This document shows, piece after piece, positions 23,835 through 35,607 of a stretch of DNA of 64,000 nucleotides; within the stretch, counting starts at the first letter, position 1; each line of letters opens with the position of its first letter. A model generated the notes under the pieces. The model did not search any database, was not told where the DNA came from, and saw only the letters and a program-made list of their open reading frames with translations. A program made the position numbers and the translations under genes. The DNA is from DASPWW01 sp963803425 (GTDB taxonomy: Bacteria > Actinomycetota > Thermoleophilia > Solirubrobacterales > 70-9): contig CAWDMA010000001.1 in NCBI GenBank assembly GCA_963803425.1, positions 1,550,001 to 1,614,000 on the forward strand. Direction: 5' to 3'.

Positions 23835-23876
23835 GCCACATTGTGGCGAAAAAAAAGGCGGGCCCGGGCCCACCTG
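23835..23876 (-). terminator. GC-rich terminator and a second hairpin in the rimP leader
   Basis: On the minus strand GGTGGGCCCGGGCCCGCC is followed by eight T residues (A-run at 23849-23856): a textbook intrinsic terminator, unusual in so GC-rich a genome. Immediately after it comes GCCACA-A-TGTGGC (23835-23847), a perfect 6-bp hairpin ending a few nt before the rimP Shine-Dalgarno. The terminator could end the upstream amine-oxidase transcript or act as an attenuator in the rimP-nusA-infB leader. Confidence 0.8.
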
Positions 23877-23964
23877 GAACAGGGTTCGGGTGCGAAGTCG
23901 GAGTTCAGTATAGCCCCGGTAATTCGGGCCAATCAACCCCGCGAGGAGCGTGCTGCGACGGCCG

Positions 23965-25470
23965 TCAGAGAGCGGCGAGCACCTCCTTCGCCGTCCGCTC
24001 GCCGGACTCGACGGCGCCGTCCATGTAGCCGATCCAGCGGGTCGCTGTCTCGGTCCCGGCCCAGTGGATCGGGCCGACCGGGTCGCGGAGGGCCTGTCCG
24101 TAGTCGCTCAGCACCCCGGGGGGCGCAAAGGCCTCGTAGCACCCCCGGGTCCATTGCTCGTCGGCCCAGTTTCGCTCCACGTACTCGCGCGGATTGGCGG
24201 CGGCGGAGCCGAAGTAGCTCTGGAAGGAGTCGAGCACGGCCTGGCGGCGACTCGACTCGCGTCGCGCCCCCCACACCCGCGCCTCGGTGCCCTCCAGGAA
24301 CCCGATCAGGACGCCGGGCGAGCCCGTCGGCGGAGTGTTGTCGAAGGTCACCTTCACCGGCCCCTGGTCCGACACCACCTGGCCGCTGAGCCCGTCGGCG
24401 CGCCAGAACGGCTCGTCGTAGATCGCCTGCACCTTGATCGACGACCCCTGCGGGAGCCGCTGTGTGAGCTGGTCGCGAAGCGCCGGCAGCGGCGGGTCGT
24501 ACTCGATCCGCCCGGCGAGGGTCGGAGGGATCGCGACGATCGCGCGCTTGGCGCGGACCGAGACCCCGTCGGCGACGACCCGGACCTTGTGCCCGTCGCG
24601 GACGATCCGGCGGACCGGCGCCCGCAGCACCAGCCGGCGGCCGAGCTCGCGGGCGAGCCGGTTGGAGACCCGCTGCGCACCCCCGACCAGCCGCGACTCC
24701 TGAGCGCCGCCGGCGGTCGAGATCAGCCGCGCAAAGGAGCCGCCGGTCTTGGAGTTCCCTGCCTGGGCGACGTAGTAGAGGAAGAACAGGGCCGAGACGT
24801 CGCGGGGCTCGCACGCGAGCACCGCCTCGGTCGCGACGTCCATCGCCGTCCGCCCGCCCGAGGTCGCGAACGTGTCGAGCTTCCAGGTCTCGAACGTCTG
24901 GCCGTCGTAGGTGGGGGCCTCGCTCCACGTCCACGGCGCGTCGATCGGCAGTTTTGCGGCGAGCCCGTCGAGCTCGACCGTCGCGGTGATCAGCGCCTCG
25001 GAGCCGCCGTCCGGAACCGGCGGCACCAGCGCATCCGCGGGGTAGCGCGAGTTGGCGCCGTCCCAGCGCAGCACGTTCTCGCCCGCGTTGTAGGTGGGGA
25101 ACGTGTCCACCCCGAGCTCGTCCGCCAGCGCCAGGATCCCGTCCTGGGTGGGGCCGACCCACTGCCCGCCCACGTCGAGCCACGCGTCCTTTCCGAGCGG
25201 GAGCGTGTGGGTGCGCCCACCGACCCGGTTGCGCGCCTCCAGCACGACGACGGAGCGGCCCGCCTCCCTCAGCCTCGTCGCGGCGACCAGGCCGGCCAGG
25301 CCGGCGCCGACCACGACGACGTCCGCCCTCCGCCGCGCCCGTCCCCGCCGCGCTCGCGGCTTCGCCTCCGCGGCTCCGACCGGCAGCGCGGCACCCGCCG
25401 CCGCCGCTCCCGCGCCGGCGAGCAGGCGCCTGCGCGAGACTCCGTTTCGGCTATCGGTCTCGACCGTCAT
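23965..25470 (-). CDS. Tat-exported flavin monoamine oxidase
   Basis: A 501-residue FAD amine oxidase. The N-terminus SRRRLLAGAGAAAAGAALPV is a twin-arginine signal, then VVVVGAGLAGLVAATRLREAG (FAD dinucleotide fold), VLEARNRVGGRTHT, GGQWVGPTQDGI, and near the end WAGTETATRWIGYMDGAVESG, the C-terminal FAD site. Members oxidise primary amines or polyamines to aldehydes with hydrogen peroxide, here predicted outside the membrane. The start overlaps the tetR stop by 4 nt, so the enzyme is under TetR control. A terminator follows at 23849-23876. Confidence 0.92.
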   Translation of the reverse strand: MTVETDSRNGVSRRRLLAGAGAAAAGAALPVGAAEAKPRARRGRARRRADVVVVGAGLAGLVAATRLREAGRSVVVLEARNRVGGRTHTLPLGKDAWLDVGGQWVGPTQDGILALADELGVDTFPTYNAGENVLRWDGANSRYPADALVPPVPDGGSEALITATVELDGLAAKLPIDAPWTWSEAPTYDGQTFETWKLDTFATSGGRTAMDVATEAVLACEPRDVSALFFLYYVAQAGNSKTGGSFARLISTAGGAQESRLVGGAQRVSNRLARELGRRLVLRAPVRRIVRDGHKVRVVADGVSVRAKRAIVAIPPTLAGRIEYDPPLPALRDQLTQRLPQGSSIKVQAIYDEPFWRADGLSGQVVSDQGPVKVTFDNTPPTGSPGVLIGFLEGTEARVWGARRESSRRQAVLDSFQSYFGSAAANPREYVERNWADEQWTRGCYEAFAPPGVLSDYGQALRDPVGPIHWAGTETATRWIGYMDGAVESGERTAKEVLAAL

Positions 25471-26090
25471 CTCTCTCCTCCTTCGATTGATCGTTCTCCT
25501 TCGTCAGCGAGCGCGCAGGTGGCGGCGATGATCCGCTCCACCCCCGCGCGCGAGCGCTGCAGGTCCGGGTCGGCGAGGTGCTGGAGGATCAGCCCGTCCA
25601 GCCCCGCGACCAGAAATCGGGCGAGCTCGGCAAGCGGGACGTGGGAACGCTCCCCCGCTCGCTCCGCCGCTGTCGCGAACAGTCCCTCGGCGAGCGCCGC
25701 GTACTGCTCGTACTGGCGGCGGGCGAAGCCGGCGGAGCGCCGGCTCCGAAGCGCCGCCAGCGTGAGCTCGTACTGCATGGTCTGGAGCCCCGCGTCCGCC
25801 TCCACCAGGGCCCAGAACGACCGTGCCATCCGGCCGATCGCGTCGGACAGCGACCCGGCGCCGTCCAGGTCCGCGGAGGCGGTGTCGTGGATCTGCTCCA
25901 CGATCCGGCCCAGGACGGCGTCGGTGAGGCCGTCCTTGCCGCCGAAGCAGTAGTGGATCGAGGACACCGGCACGCCCGCCTCGCGGGCGATCCGCCGGGT
26001 GGTCGCGGCCTGCACCCCCTCCCGCGACATCACCTCGACCGCCGCCGCGACGATCCCGGCGCTGCGCTCCTGCTTCGGCAGACGGGCCAT
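25467..26090 (-). CDS. TetR-family regulator of the amine oxidase
   Basis: A 207-residue TetR protein: the N-terminal HTH IVAAAVEVMSREGVQAATTRRIAREAGVPVSSIHYCFGGKDGL is canonical, followed by an all-helical ligand domain (YELTLAALRSRRSAGFARRQ; LARFLVAGLDGLILQHLADP). It overlaps the start of the amine oxidase gene and has a GGAGG site before its ATG. A 24-bp palindrome lies 23 nt upstream of its start, so it is probably autoregulated and controls the oxidase. The inducer may be an amine substrate (inference). Confidence 0.9.
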   Translation of the reverse strand: MARLPKQERSAGIVAAAVEVMSREGVQAATTRRIAREAGVPVSSIHYCFGGKDGLTDAVLGRIVEQIHDTASADLDGAGSLSDAIGRMARSFWALVEADAGLQTMQYELTLAALRSRRSAGFARRQYEQYAALAEGLFATAAERAGERSHVPLAELARFLVAGLDGLILQHLADPDLQRSRAGVERIIAATCALADEGERSIEGGER

Positions 26091-26113
26091 CTGATCGCTG
26101 CCTCCGAGTCAAG

Positions 26114-26137
26114 TAAGTCGGTCGACCGACCGACTTA
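26114..26137. promoter_or_regulatory. TetR operator with 10-bp arms
   Basis: TAAGTCGGTC-GACC-GACCGACTTA is a perfect inverted repeat with 10-bp arms and a 4-bp centre. On the minus strand a TAGGCT -10 box (26145-26150) lies just upstream, so the palindrome covers the transcription start of tetR. TetR proteins classically bind such sites. It lies 23 nt from the tetR ATG. Confidence 0.8.
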
Positions 26138-26187
26138 GGGGCGAAGCCTATCCGGGCCGGCGGCGCAGGGTCAACCCCGCCCGCCGC

Positions 26188-26604
26188 TCAGGTCTCGAGC
26201 AGCACGGTGACCGGCCCGTCGTTGACGAGCTCGACGGCCATCCGGGCGCCGAACCGGCCGCGGACCGCCCCGAGCCGCTCGCAGAACCGCTCGTACAGGG
26301 GCTCGGCCTGCTCAGGGCGTGCCGCGCCGAGATAGCTCGGCCGGTTCCCCTTGCGGGTGTCGGCGTACAGCGTGAACTGGCTCACGCACAGCGCCGCGCG
26401 GTCCCCGAGCGGCTCGTTCATGCGCCCCTCCGCGTCGTCGAAGATCCGCAGCGCCCGGACCTTGTCGGCGAGCCGATCCGCCTCAGCCTCCGAGTCGTCG
26501 ACGCCGATCCCGAGCAGCACCAGCATCCCGGCGCCGATCTCCGCGATCCGCTCCCCGTCCACGGCTACCGACGCGCTGTCGGCCCGCTGCACGAGCGCTC
26601 TCAT
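26188..26604 (-). CDS. dtd: D-aminoacyl-tRNA deacylase
   Basis: A 138-residue DTD: MRALVQRADSASVAVDGE start, the catalytic-site motif SQFTLYADTRKGNRPSY, and the second conserved loop ELVNDGPVTVLLE (the NxGPVT signature). DTD hydrolyses D-amino acids wrongly attached to tRNA and also deacylates Gly-tRNA(Ala). It follows the TPR gene by 15 nt and is probably in the gmk-rpoZ-coaBC transcript. Confidence 0.95.
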   Translation of the reverse strand: MRALVQRADSASVAVDGERIAEIGAGMLVLLGIGVDDSEAEADRLADKVRALRIFDDAEGRMNEPLGDRAALCVSQFTLYADTRKGNRPSYLGAARPEQAEPLYERFCERLGAVRGRFGARMAVELVNDGPVTVLLET

Positions 26605-26619
26605 CCGAGCGCCCTCGGT

Positions 26620-27015
26620 TCAGCGGCGGGCGCGGAGCCGCTCCCGGTAGAGCCGGTAGTCGGAGCGCTCCGGGCGCAGGTTGGCGGCGATCGCAAGGTG
26701 GTGACCGGCGCGGTCGCTGCGGCCGCTCTTGGTGAGCGCCCGGCCGAGACAGAAGTGCGCGTAGTCGTCGACCGGATAGCGCTCCACGATCGCCTCGAAC
26801 TCCTCCGCCGCCTCCTCGTAGCGACGGCTCAGGAAGTACGCGCGCCCGAGCGCCTCCCGGATCGATGACTTCTCCGGATCCAGGCTCGCCGCCTTCCGGA
26901 GCGGGACCGTCGCCTGCGGGAAGTCGCCCGCCTCGAGCAGCGACATTCCGCGCTGGTACAGCGCATAGACCGATTCGTCCTCCGCGCCGTGCGTCTGCGC
27001 CCGGTCGTCGCTCAC
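26620..27015 (-). CDS. Tetratricopeptide repeat protein
   Basis: A 131-residue cytoplasmic protein with about three TPR units: SVYALYQRGMSLLEAGDFPQA, SSIREALGRAYFLSRRYEEA and DDYAHFCLGRALTKSGRSDR. TPRs mediate protein-protein contacts; no other domain is present. The GTG start at 27013-27015 (VSDDRAQTHG) is chosen because it lies just after the coaBC stop at 27020; the frame is open further 5' inside coaBC. Its fixed position between coaBC and dtd may be an operon habit of the lineage; partner unknown. Confidence 0.82.
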   Translation of the reverse strand: MSDDRAQTHGAEDESVYALYQRGMSLLEAGDFPQATVPLRKAASLDPEKSSIREALGRAYFLSRRYEEAAEEFEAIVERYPVDDYAHFCLGRALTKSGRSDRAGHHLAIAANLRPERSDYRLYRERLRARR

Positions 27016-27019
27016 GGCC

Positions 27020-28267
27020 TCAAGTGTAGGCGCGCTCCACCACCGACTCGCCGATCCGATCGAGGATCGCGTCCGCAACCTCCTGCTTGGATGCGAGCGG
27101 GACCGGATGCTCACCCCCCGCGTCGATGATCACGACCTCGTTGCGCTCGGAGTCGAACCCGATTCCGGGCCGGGATACGTCGTTGACGACGATCGCGTCG
27201 ACGCCCTTGCGGGTGAGCTTCTCCCGGGCCCGGCCGACCGGGTCGCCGCCGTGCTCGGCCGCGAACCCGACGATCGCCTGGCCCGGCGCCCGTGCGGCGG
27301 CGATCGACGCCAGCACGTCCTCGGTCGGCTCCAGGCGGAGCTCCAGCCCTCGGCCTCCCTCGCGAGCGATTTTGCCCGACGCCGCGTCGGCGGGACGGTA
27401 GTCGGCGACCGCGGCGGCCATCAGCAGCAGGTGGGAGCTTGGGAACCGCTCCCGAACCGCTGCCTCCAGCTCCGCGGCGGTTTCGACGTCGATCCGCTCC
27501 ACCCCGGCGGGGGTGGGTAGCGCCACGTTCGCGGCGATCACGGTGACGTCGGCGCCGCGCCGCGCCGCGCGCTCGGCGAGCGCGATCCCCATCCGACCGC
27601 TGGAGCGGTTTCCGACGAACCGGACCGCGTCGATCGGCTCTCGCGTCCCGCCGGCGGTGACGAGCACGCGCCTTCCGTCCCACGGCCCGGCAGCCGAGGG
27701 CAGCATCGCCTCCAGCTCGGCAAGCAGCGCCGCCGGCTCGGGCAGGCGGCCGGCACCGTGCTCGCCGCGCGAGGCGAGCGGGCCGGTCTCGGGGTCGATC
27801 ACACGCACCGCCCGCTCCCGCAGGAGCGCGACGTTGCGCTGCGTGGCAGCGTCCTCGTACATGCGGTCATTCATCGCCGGAGCGACCGCCCGCGGAGCGG
27901 TGCAGGCCAGGAACGCGGTGGTCAGCATCGAGTCGCAGATCCCGGCGGCGAGCTTCGCGAGCGTGTTCGCGGACGCCGGCGCGACCAGATAGGCATCGGC
28001 GTTGGCGGCGAGCTCGAGGTGGCCGATCGGGTCGTGCGCGGGCGGGTCGTCGCCCGGATAGGCGCCCCGGGCGGGGTCGCGCTCGAGCTCCTCGATCAGC
28101 ACCGGCGCCCCGACGATTCCCTCGAACGAGGCCGGGCCGACGAACCGGGTTGCGGTCGGCGTCATCAGCACTCGGACTCCGTGTCCGGCGCGGGTCGCGA
28201 GCCGTGCCAGCTCGAGCGCCTTGTAGGCGGCGATTCCCCCGCTGACGCCGAGCAGGATGCGCGCCAC
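27020..28267 (-). CDS. coaBC: Bifunctional phosphopantothenoylcysteine decarboxylase/synthetase
   Basis: A 415-residue CoaBC. The N-terminal flavoprotein CoaC part has GVSGGIAAYKALELARLATRAG and PAMNDRMYEDAATQRN; the C-terminal CoaB part has VLVTAGGTREPIDAVRFVGN, RSSGRMGIALAERAARRGA and KLTRKGVDAIVVNDVS. It joins cysteine to 4'-phosphopantothenate and decarboxylates it, steps two and three of CoA synthesis. It follows rpoZ by only 4 nt, the usual gmk-rpoZ-coaBC order. Confidence 0.96.
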   Translation of the reverse strand: MARILLGVSGGIAAYKALELARLATRAGHGVRVLMTPTATRFVGPASFEGIVGAPVLIEELERDPARGAYPGDDPPAHDPIGHLELAANADAYLVAPASANTLAKLAAGICDSMLTTAFLACTAPRAVAPAMNDRMYEDAATQRNVALLRERAVRVIDPETGPLASRGEHGAGRLPEPAALLAELEAMLPSAAGPWDGRRVLVTAGGTREPIDAVRFVGNRSSGRMGIALAERAARRGADVTVIAANVALPTPAGVERIDVETAAELEAAVRERFPSSHLLLMAAAVADYRPADAASGKIAREGGRGLELRLEPTEDVLASIAAARAPGQAIVGFAAEHGGDPVGRAREKLTRKGVDAIVVNDVSRPGIGFDSERNEVVIIDAGGEHPVPLASKQEVADAILDRIGESVVERAYT

Positions 28268-28271
28268 GGGG

Positions 28272-28505
28272 CTACCCGTCGCGGTAGCGGTGCTCGATCT
28301 TGCCCTGCGCCAGCTCCTCGAGCGCGATCGTGAGGTGGTTGCCGGTGCCGACGTCGACCATCGGCGGCGTGTACTCCTCGTAGGTCCCCTCGCCGAGAGC
28401 GCGGTAGTAGCTGTTCAGCTGGCGGGCGCGCTTCGCCGCGATCACAACCGCCGCATAGTGCGAGTCGGTGCGGGCCATGAGGGTGTCGACTCTGGGCTTG
28501 ATCAT
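28272..28505 (-). CDS. rpoZ: RNA polymerase omega subunit
   Basis: A 77-residue omega: MIKPRVDTLMARTDSHYAAVVIAAKRARQLN is the conserved first half (omega binds the beta-prime C-terminus and helps assemble RNA polymerase), then NHLTIALEELAQGKIEHRY. Slightly shorter than many actinobacterial omegas. It lies between gmk and coaBC on the same strand with tight spacing. Confidence 0.93.
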   Translation of the reverse strand: MIKPRVDTLMARTDSHYAAVVIAAKRARQLNSYYRALGEGTYEEYTPPMVDVGTGNHLTIALEELAQGKIEHRYRDG

Positions 28506-28533
28506 TGGGGCAAGTGTAGACGGCGCGGCGCGC

Positions 28534-29136
28534 TCATCCCGGCCCGCCGATCTCCGCCCGCACGATTCCCTCCAGCTCGCCCACGGCGCGCTCCATGTTT
28601 TCGTTGACGACGCGGTGGTCGAAGTCCGCCTCCGCGCGGAGCTCTTCCTCGGCGGTCTGGAGCCGGCGGGCGATCTGCTCCTGGGTGTCGGTTCCGCGCC
28701 CCTCGAGCCGATCGCGCAGGGCCGCGGGGTCGGGCGGCGCGATGAACACCTGCACCGACTCCGGCATCGCCTCGCGGACCTGGCGGGCGCCCTGCACCTC
28801 GATCTCGAGCACCACGGAGCGTCCCGCAGCGAGCCGGCGGTCGACCTCGGAGCGAAGCGTGCCGTACCTGTGGCCGCTGTAGGTGGCGTGCTCCAGGAAG
28901 TCCCCGTCGCGCACCCGCCGCTCGAACTCGCCCGGTTCGAGGAAGTGATACTCGAGCCCGTCGCGCTCGCCCTGGCGCGGTGCGCGGGTCGTCGCCGAGA
29001 TCGACAGCTCCAACTCCGGGACCAGCTCCAGCAGCCGCGCGATCAGCGTCCCCTTCCCGACCCCGGAAGGACCCGTGACCACAAATACCCGCGACGTGCT
29101 CCGCTCCCGCTCGCTCGCACTCGAAGCACCGGTCAT
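28534..29136 (-). CDS. gmk: Guanylate kinase
   Basis: A 200-residue GMP kinase: P-loop VFVVTGPSGVGKGTLIARLL, GMP-binding SATTRAPRQGERDGLEYHFL, and the lid region GTDTQEQIARRLQTAEEEL. It phosphorylates GMP to GDP using ATP. Ahead of rpoZ by 28 nt and behind mihF; the mihF-gmk-rpoZ-coaBC order is typical of actinobacteria. An N-terminal Ser/Arg-rich stretch (ASSASERERSTSR) precedes the kinase. Confidence 0.96.
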   Translation of the reverse strand: MTGASSASERERSTSRVFVVTGPSGVGKGTLIARLLELVPELELSISATTRAPRQGERDGLEYHFLEPGEFERRVRDGDFLEHATYSGHRYGTLRSEVDRRLAAGRSVVLEIEVQGARQVREAMPESVQVFIAPPDPAALRDRLEGRGTDTQEQIARRLQTAEEELRAEADFDHRVVNENMERAVGELEGIVRAEIGGPG

Positions 29137-29200
29137 GATGCTCGCTCGCTTCCGCGTCCCCAGTCGCGGGACTTCCGCGATACCGGTGGTTTGCGGGGGA

Positions 29201-29539
29201 TTAGCGCCGAAGCTGGGCGACCAGCTCGGCGCGCTGGCGCTCTGAGAGGCCGCCGATCGTCTTGCTCGGCGAGATCCGGCACTGGCTCAGGATCCGGTTC
29301 ACCTTCACCCGCCCGTACTTCGGCACCGCGAGGATCATGTCGAACGCCTTCGCGGACAGCACGTACTCGGGCGGGTCGAGCAGCAGCGTCTCGACCTTCG
29401 CCTTCCCGGCCTTCAGGTCGCGCTTCAGCTGAGCCCGCTTGGTCCGGATCTCGTTGGCGCGGCGGAGAGCCCGCATCCGCTGCTCGTGAGTCCTTTCGGG
29501 AACGGCGGATGCTGGCGTTTGGACGGGGGAACCGGCCAT
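29201..29539 (-). CDS. mihF: Actinobacterial integration host factor
   Basis: A 112-residue mIHF: an N-terminal tail, then RRANEIRTKRAQLKRDLKAG, LLDPPEYVLSAKAFDMILAVPKYGRVKVNRIL, and SPSKTIGGLSERQRAELVAQL, which is the helix-two-turn-helix DNA-binding part. It binds and compacts DNA and aids phage and other integrations; it is unrelated to proteobacterial IHF and restricted to actinobacteria. A good promoter lies just upstream (29552-29579). First gene of the mihF-gmk-rpoZ-coaBC run. Confidence 0.94.
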   Translation of the reverse strand: MAGSPVQTPASAVPERTHEQRMRALRRANEIRTKRAQLKRDLKAGKAKVETLLLDPPEYVLSAKAFDMILAVPKYGRVKVNRILSQCRISPSKTIGGLSERQRAELVAQLRR

Positions 29540-29551
29540 CAGCGGTGCGCG

Positions 29552-29579
29552 AGTATATCCGCGGGGGAATTGGGCGCAA
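29552..29579 (-). promoter_or_regulatory. Promoter of the mihF-gmk-rpoZ-coaBC transcript
   Basis: On the minus strand -35 TTGCGC (29574-29579) and -10 TATACT (29552-29557) are separated by 16 nt; the mihF ATG follows 12 nt after the -10. It lies between the end of pyrD and mihF, so the housekeeping genes have their own start point. Confidence 0.6.
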
Positions 29580-29611
29580 GGGGGTTCCGCGCTTTTTCGG
29601 TGTAATTCGCA

Positions 29612-29632
29612 TCGACCTCAGGTTGAGGTCGA
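29612..29632 (-). terminator. Hairpin at the end of the pyrimidine operon
   Basis: TCGACCTCA-ACC-TGAGGTCGA is a perfect 9-bp inverted repeat with a 3-nt loop that contains the pyrD stop codon. No T-run follows, so it may stabilise the mRNA 3' end or act with Rho rather than terminate alone. Confidence 0.45.
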
Positions 29633-30535
29633 CGCGATCATCCGCCCTCTGACCTCCGCCGGATCCGCCGCACCCGCTCGATCCAGCTCCACCTCGAGCT
29701 CGCGGCGGACTCGCTCACCGGCGAGCGCGTCGCGGAAGCTGGCGGTCCCGACGGCCACCGCGGTGGCCCCCGCGGCGATCAGCGCGATCGCGTCCCTCCC
29801 GCTCTCCACCCCGCCCATCCCGATCACCGGGATGCCGACCGCTGCGGCGACGGCCCGGACCTGCTCCAGCGCGACCGCCCGCACCGCCGGCCCGGACAGC
29901 CCGCCCCGCCCCGCCCCGAGCCAGGGCCGCAGGGTCGCCGGATCGGAGGCGGTCGCCTTCAGCGTGTTGATCAGGGAGACGGCATCGGCCCCGCCCTGCT
30001 CAGCGGCGGTCGCGATCGGCGCCGGGTCGGCGACGTTCGGGGTGAGCTTCACGATCAGCGGCTTGCCGGTCAGCCCGCGGACGGCGTCCATCAGCTCGCG
30101 CGTCTCCGCCGGCTGCTCACCGACGATTAGGCCCGACTCGACGTTCGGGCAGGAGACGTTCAGCTCCACGGCGGCGACCTCGTCGCGGACCGCAACCGCC
30201 TCGACGAGGCGGGCGAACTCCTCGTGGCTGGTCCCCATCACCGAGACGATCAGCGGCACCGGAAGCCGCGCCAGCTCGGGCAGGTCGCCGTCGAGGAAGC
30301 CGTCGAGCCCCTTGTTGGGGAGCCCGATCGAGTTGATCATCCCGGCCGGAGCTTCGAACAGCCGGGGCGGATGGTTGCCGGCGCGCGGCTCCGGCGTGAT
30401 CGTCTTCGACACGAACGCCGAGAACGGGAAGCGCTCGATCAGCTCGGGTCCGAAGACGCGCCGCGCTGCGATCGCGTCGAAGGTGCCGGAGCCGTTCAGG
30501 ACGGGGTGTGAGAGCTCCAAGCCAACGAGGTTCAT
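29618..30535 (-). CDS. pyrD: Dihydroorotate dehydrogenase, class 1B catalytic subunit
   Basis: A 305-residue FMN enzyme: MNLVGLELSHPVLNGSGTFD, AGMINSIGLPNKGLDGFL, VAAVELNVSCPNVESGLI (active-site Cys of class 1 enzymes), PLIVKLTPNVADP and GMGGVESGRDAIALIAAGATAVAVGT. Class 1B members use NAD through the PyrK subunit, and pyrK is immediately upstream (ATGA overlap). It oxidises dihydroorotate to orotate. Last gene of the pyr operon; pyrF and pyrE are not in this window. Confidence 0.95.
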   Translation of the reverse strand: MNLVGLELSHPVLNGSGTFDAIAARRVFGPELIERFPFSAFVSKTITPEPRAGNHPPRLFEAPAGMINSIGLPNKGLDGFLDGDLPELARLPVPLIVSVMGTSHEEFARLVEAVAVRDEVAAVELNVSCPNVESGLIVGEQPAETRELMDAVRGLTGKPLIVKLTPNVADPAPIATAAEQGGADAVSLINTLKATASDPATLRPWLGAGRGGLSGPAVRAVALEQVRAVAAAVGIPVIGMGGVESGRDAIALIAAGATAVAVGTASFRDALAGERVRRELEVELDRAGAADPAEVRGRMIASTST

Positions 30536-31385
30536 TCGACGGGCACCGCCTCGATCGCGGCCGCGTCGACCACCGGTCCGTCGACGCACAGGCGCATGAA
30601 CCCACCGCCGGGCACCGGCACCGCGCACCCCATGCAGGCACCGAACCCGCACGCCATCGGAGTCTCCAGCGCCAGCTGCGCGGCGACCCCGCGCTCCGCG
30701 CACATCTCCCGCACCGCCTCCAGCATCGCCGGCGGGCCGCACGCGTACACCGCGGCGCTCGCCGCGTCGTCTCCCTCGAGCAGGACCGCGAGCAGGTCGG
30801 TGACGTAGCCGCGGTGGCCGGCGTGCCCGTCCTCGCTCGCCACCCGCACCTCCGAGCAGTCGAACAGCTCCAGCCCCCCGGAGTGGGCCTCGTCGCGGAA
30901 GCCGAGCAGCACCCGGGCCGGGATCCCCGAGGTGAGCAGCCGGTCGCGCCAGATCGCCAGCGGCGCGATCCCGATCCCTCCGCCGACGAGGATCGCCCCG
31001 GCGGCGCCCGGGGCGAGCTCCCGCGGCCGCGCGAACGGCCGCCCCAGCGGGCCGGTCACCCACAGCGGCTCGCCGGGCGCCAGCGCCGCGAGTCGCTCGG
31101 TCCCGGGGCCGACGTCCTCGATCAGGAACTGAAGCTCGACCGCGCCGGCGGCCGCGCCGGCGCGCGCCACCGAGAACGCCCGGGGCAGGTACGGCCGCCC
31201 CTCGGCCGAGCCCCATCGATCGGCGGCCGCGAGCATGTAGAACTGGCCGGGGAGCGGCTCGGGCCCGTCGGGGTCGCGTGCCGCGAACACCCGGTAGCCG
31301 CCGGTGGCGACGTTCGAGGCGATCTCGACCCGGCGGCGGCCGAACGGGGCGGTCGGCCTCTCGGTCTCGGTCGGGGCGGCTCGGC

Positions 31386-31389
<4 letters not shown>
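30532..31389 (-). CDS. pyrK: Dihydroorotate dehydrogenase electron-transfer subunit
   Basis: A 285-residue FAD/2Fe-2S reductase. The FAD domain (GQFYMLAAADRWGSAEGR, PYLPRAFSVARA), NAD-binding site (ILVGGGIGIAPLAIWRDRLL, VYACGPPAMLEAVREM) and the C-terminal cluster loop MACGFGACMGCAVP...RLCVDGP with four cysteines are all present. It passes electrons from PyrD to NAD. Overlaps both carB and pyrD by 4 nt. Confidence 0.95.
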
Positions 31390-34494
<3,105 letters not shown>

Positions 34495-34508
<14 letters not shown>

Positions 34509-35607
34509 GGGCCAAGAACCGATCGAACAGGTGGCGGGAGTCGTGCGGGCCGGGCCCCGCCTCCGGGTGGTACTGGACGGTGGCGGCGGGCACGTCCCCG
34601 AGCACGAGTCCCTCGACGGTGCGGTCGTACAGGTTCAGGTGGGAGAGCTCGGCGGCGCCGTGGTCGGTGTCCCAGCGGACCGGCTCGTCCCCGACGATCC
34701 GGTCGGTGTCGCCGGGCCCCCGCACCGCGAAGCCGTGGTTCTGGGAGGTGATCTCGATCCGACCGGTGGCGAGCTCCTTGACGGGGTGGTTGGCGCCGCG
34801 GTGACCGAACGGGAGCTTGAAGGTGTCGAGTCCGATCGCGCGGCACAGGAGCTGGTGACCGAGGCAGATCCCGACCATCGGGGCCTTCCCGACGAGCTCG
34901 CGAACCGTGCCGACCACGTAGGAGAGCGCCGCGGGGTCGCCGGGGCCGTTCGCGAGGAAGATCAGGTCGGGGTCGCGGGCGAGCACGTCAGCGGCCCCCG
35001 TGTCGCAGGGGAGCAGCGTCAACCGGCAGTCCCGCTCGCGAAATTGCCGAATGATGCTGAGCTTGATCCCGGTGTCGAGGGCGACGACATGCGGCCCGTC
35101 GCCGTCGATCTCGACCGGCTCGTCCGGCGTCACCTCGCGGGCGAGGTCGGCGCCGACCATCGACGGCTCGGCGGCGACGCGCTCTCGGGCGCTCGCCTCC
35201 TGGACCTCGGCCGGGAAGATCCCGCCTCGCATCGCGCCGCGATCGCGGATGTGGCGGACGAGCGCGCGCGTGTCGACCCCGGTGATCGCGCTGACGCCCG
35301 TGTCGCGGAGCCAGTCGAGCCACCCGCCCTCGGCCTCGAACGAGAGCTCGTCGTTCTTCGCCTCCCGCATGATCACGGCGCGTGCCTGCGGAGCGTCCGA
35401 CTCGAGCGCCGCCGCGGAGACGCCGTAGTTGCCGATCAGCGGGTAGGTGAAGGTGATCAGCTGGCCGGCGTAGGAGGGATCGGTGACGGCCTCCTGGTAT
35501 CCCGCCATCGCCGTGTTGAAGACCACCTCGCCGGCGATCTCGCCCCCCGCACCGCACAGCTCGCCGTCGAATCGCATCCCATCTTCCAGCAGGAGGTAAG
35601 CGCTCAC
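34495..35607 (-). CDS. carA: Carbamoyl-phosphate synthase small (glutaminase) subunit
   Basis: A 370-residue CarA: AYLLLEDGMRFDGELCGAGG, GEVVFNTAMAGYQEAVTDPSY, then the class I amidotransferase with nucleophile GICLGHQLLCRAIG (Cys), the SQNHGF segment and the catalytic His/Glu in QYHPEAGPGPHDSRHLFD. It supplies ammonia to CarB. The GTG start overlaps the isochorismatase stop (GTGA). Confidence 0.96.

Noticed and set aside
23950..25953. A 667-codon plus-strand frame opposite the amine oxidase and tetR
   Set aside because: No recognisable domain; it merely mirrors genes with FAD and HTH motifs.
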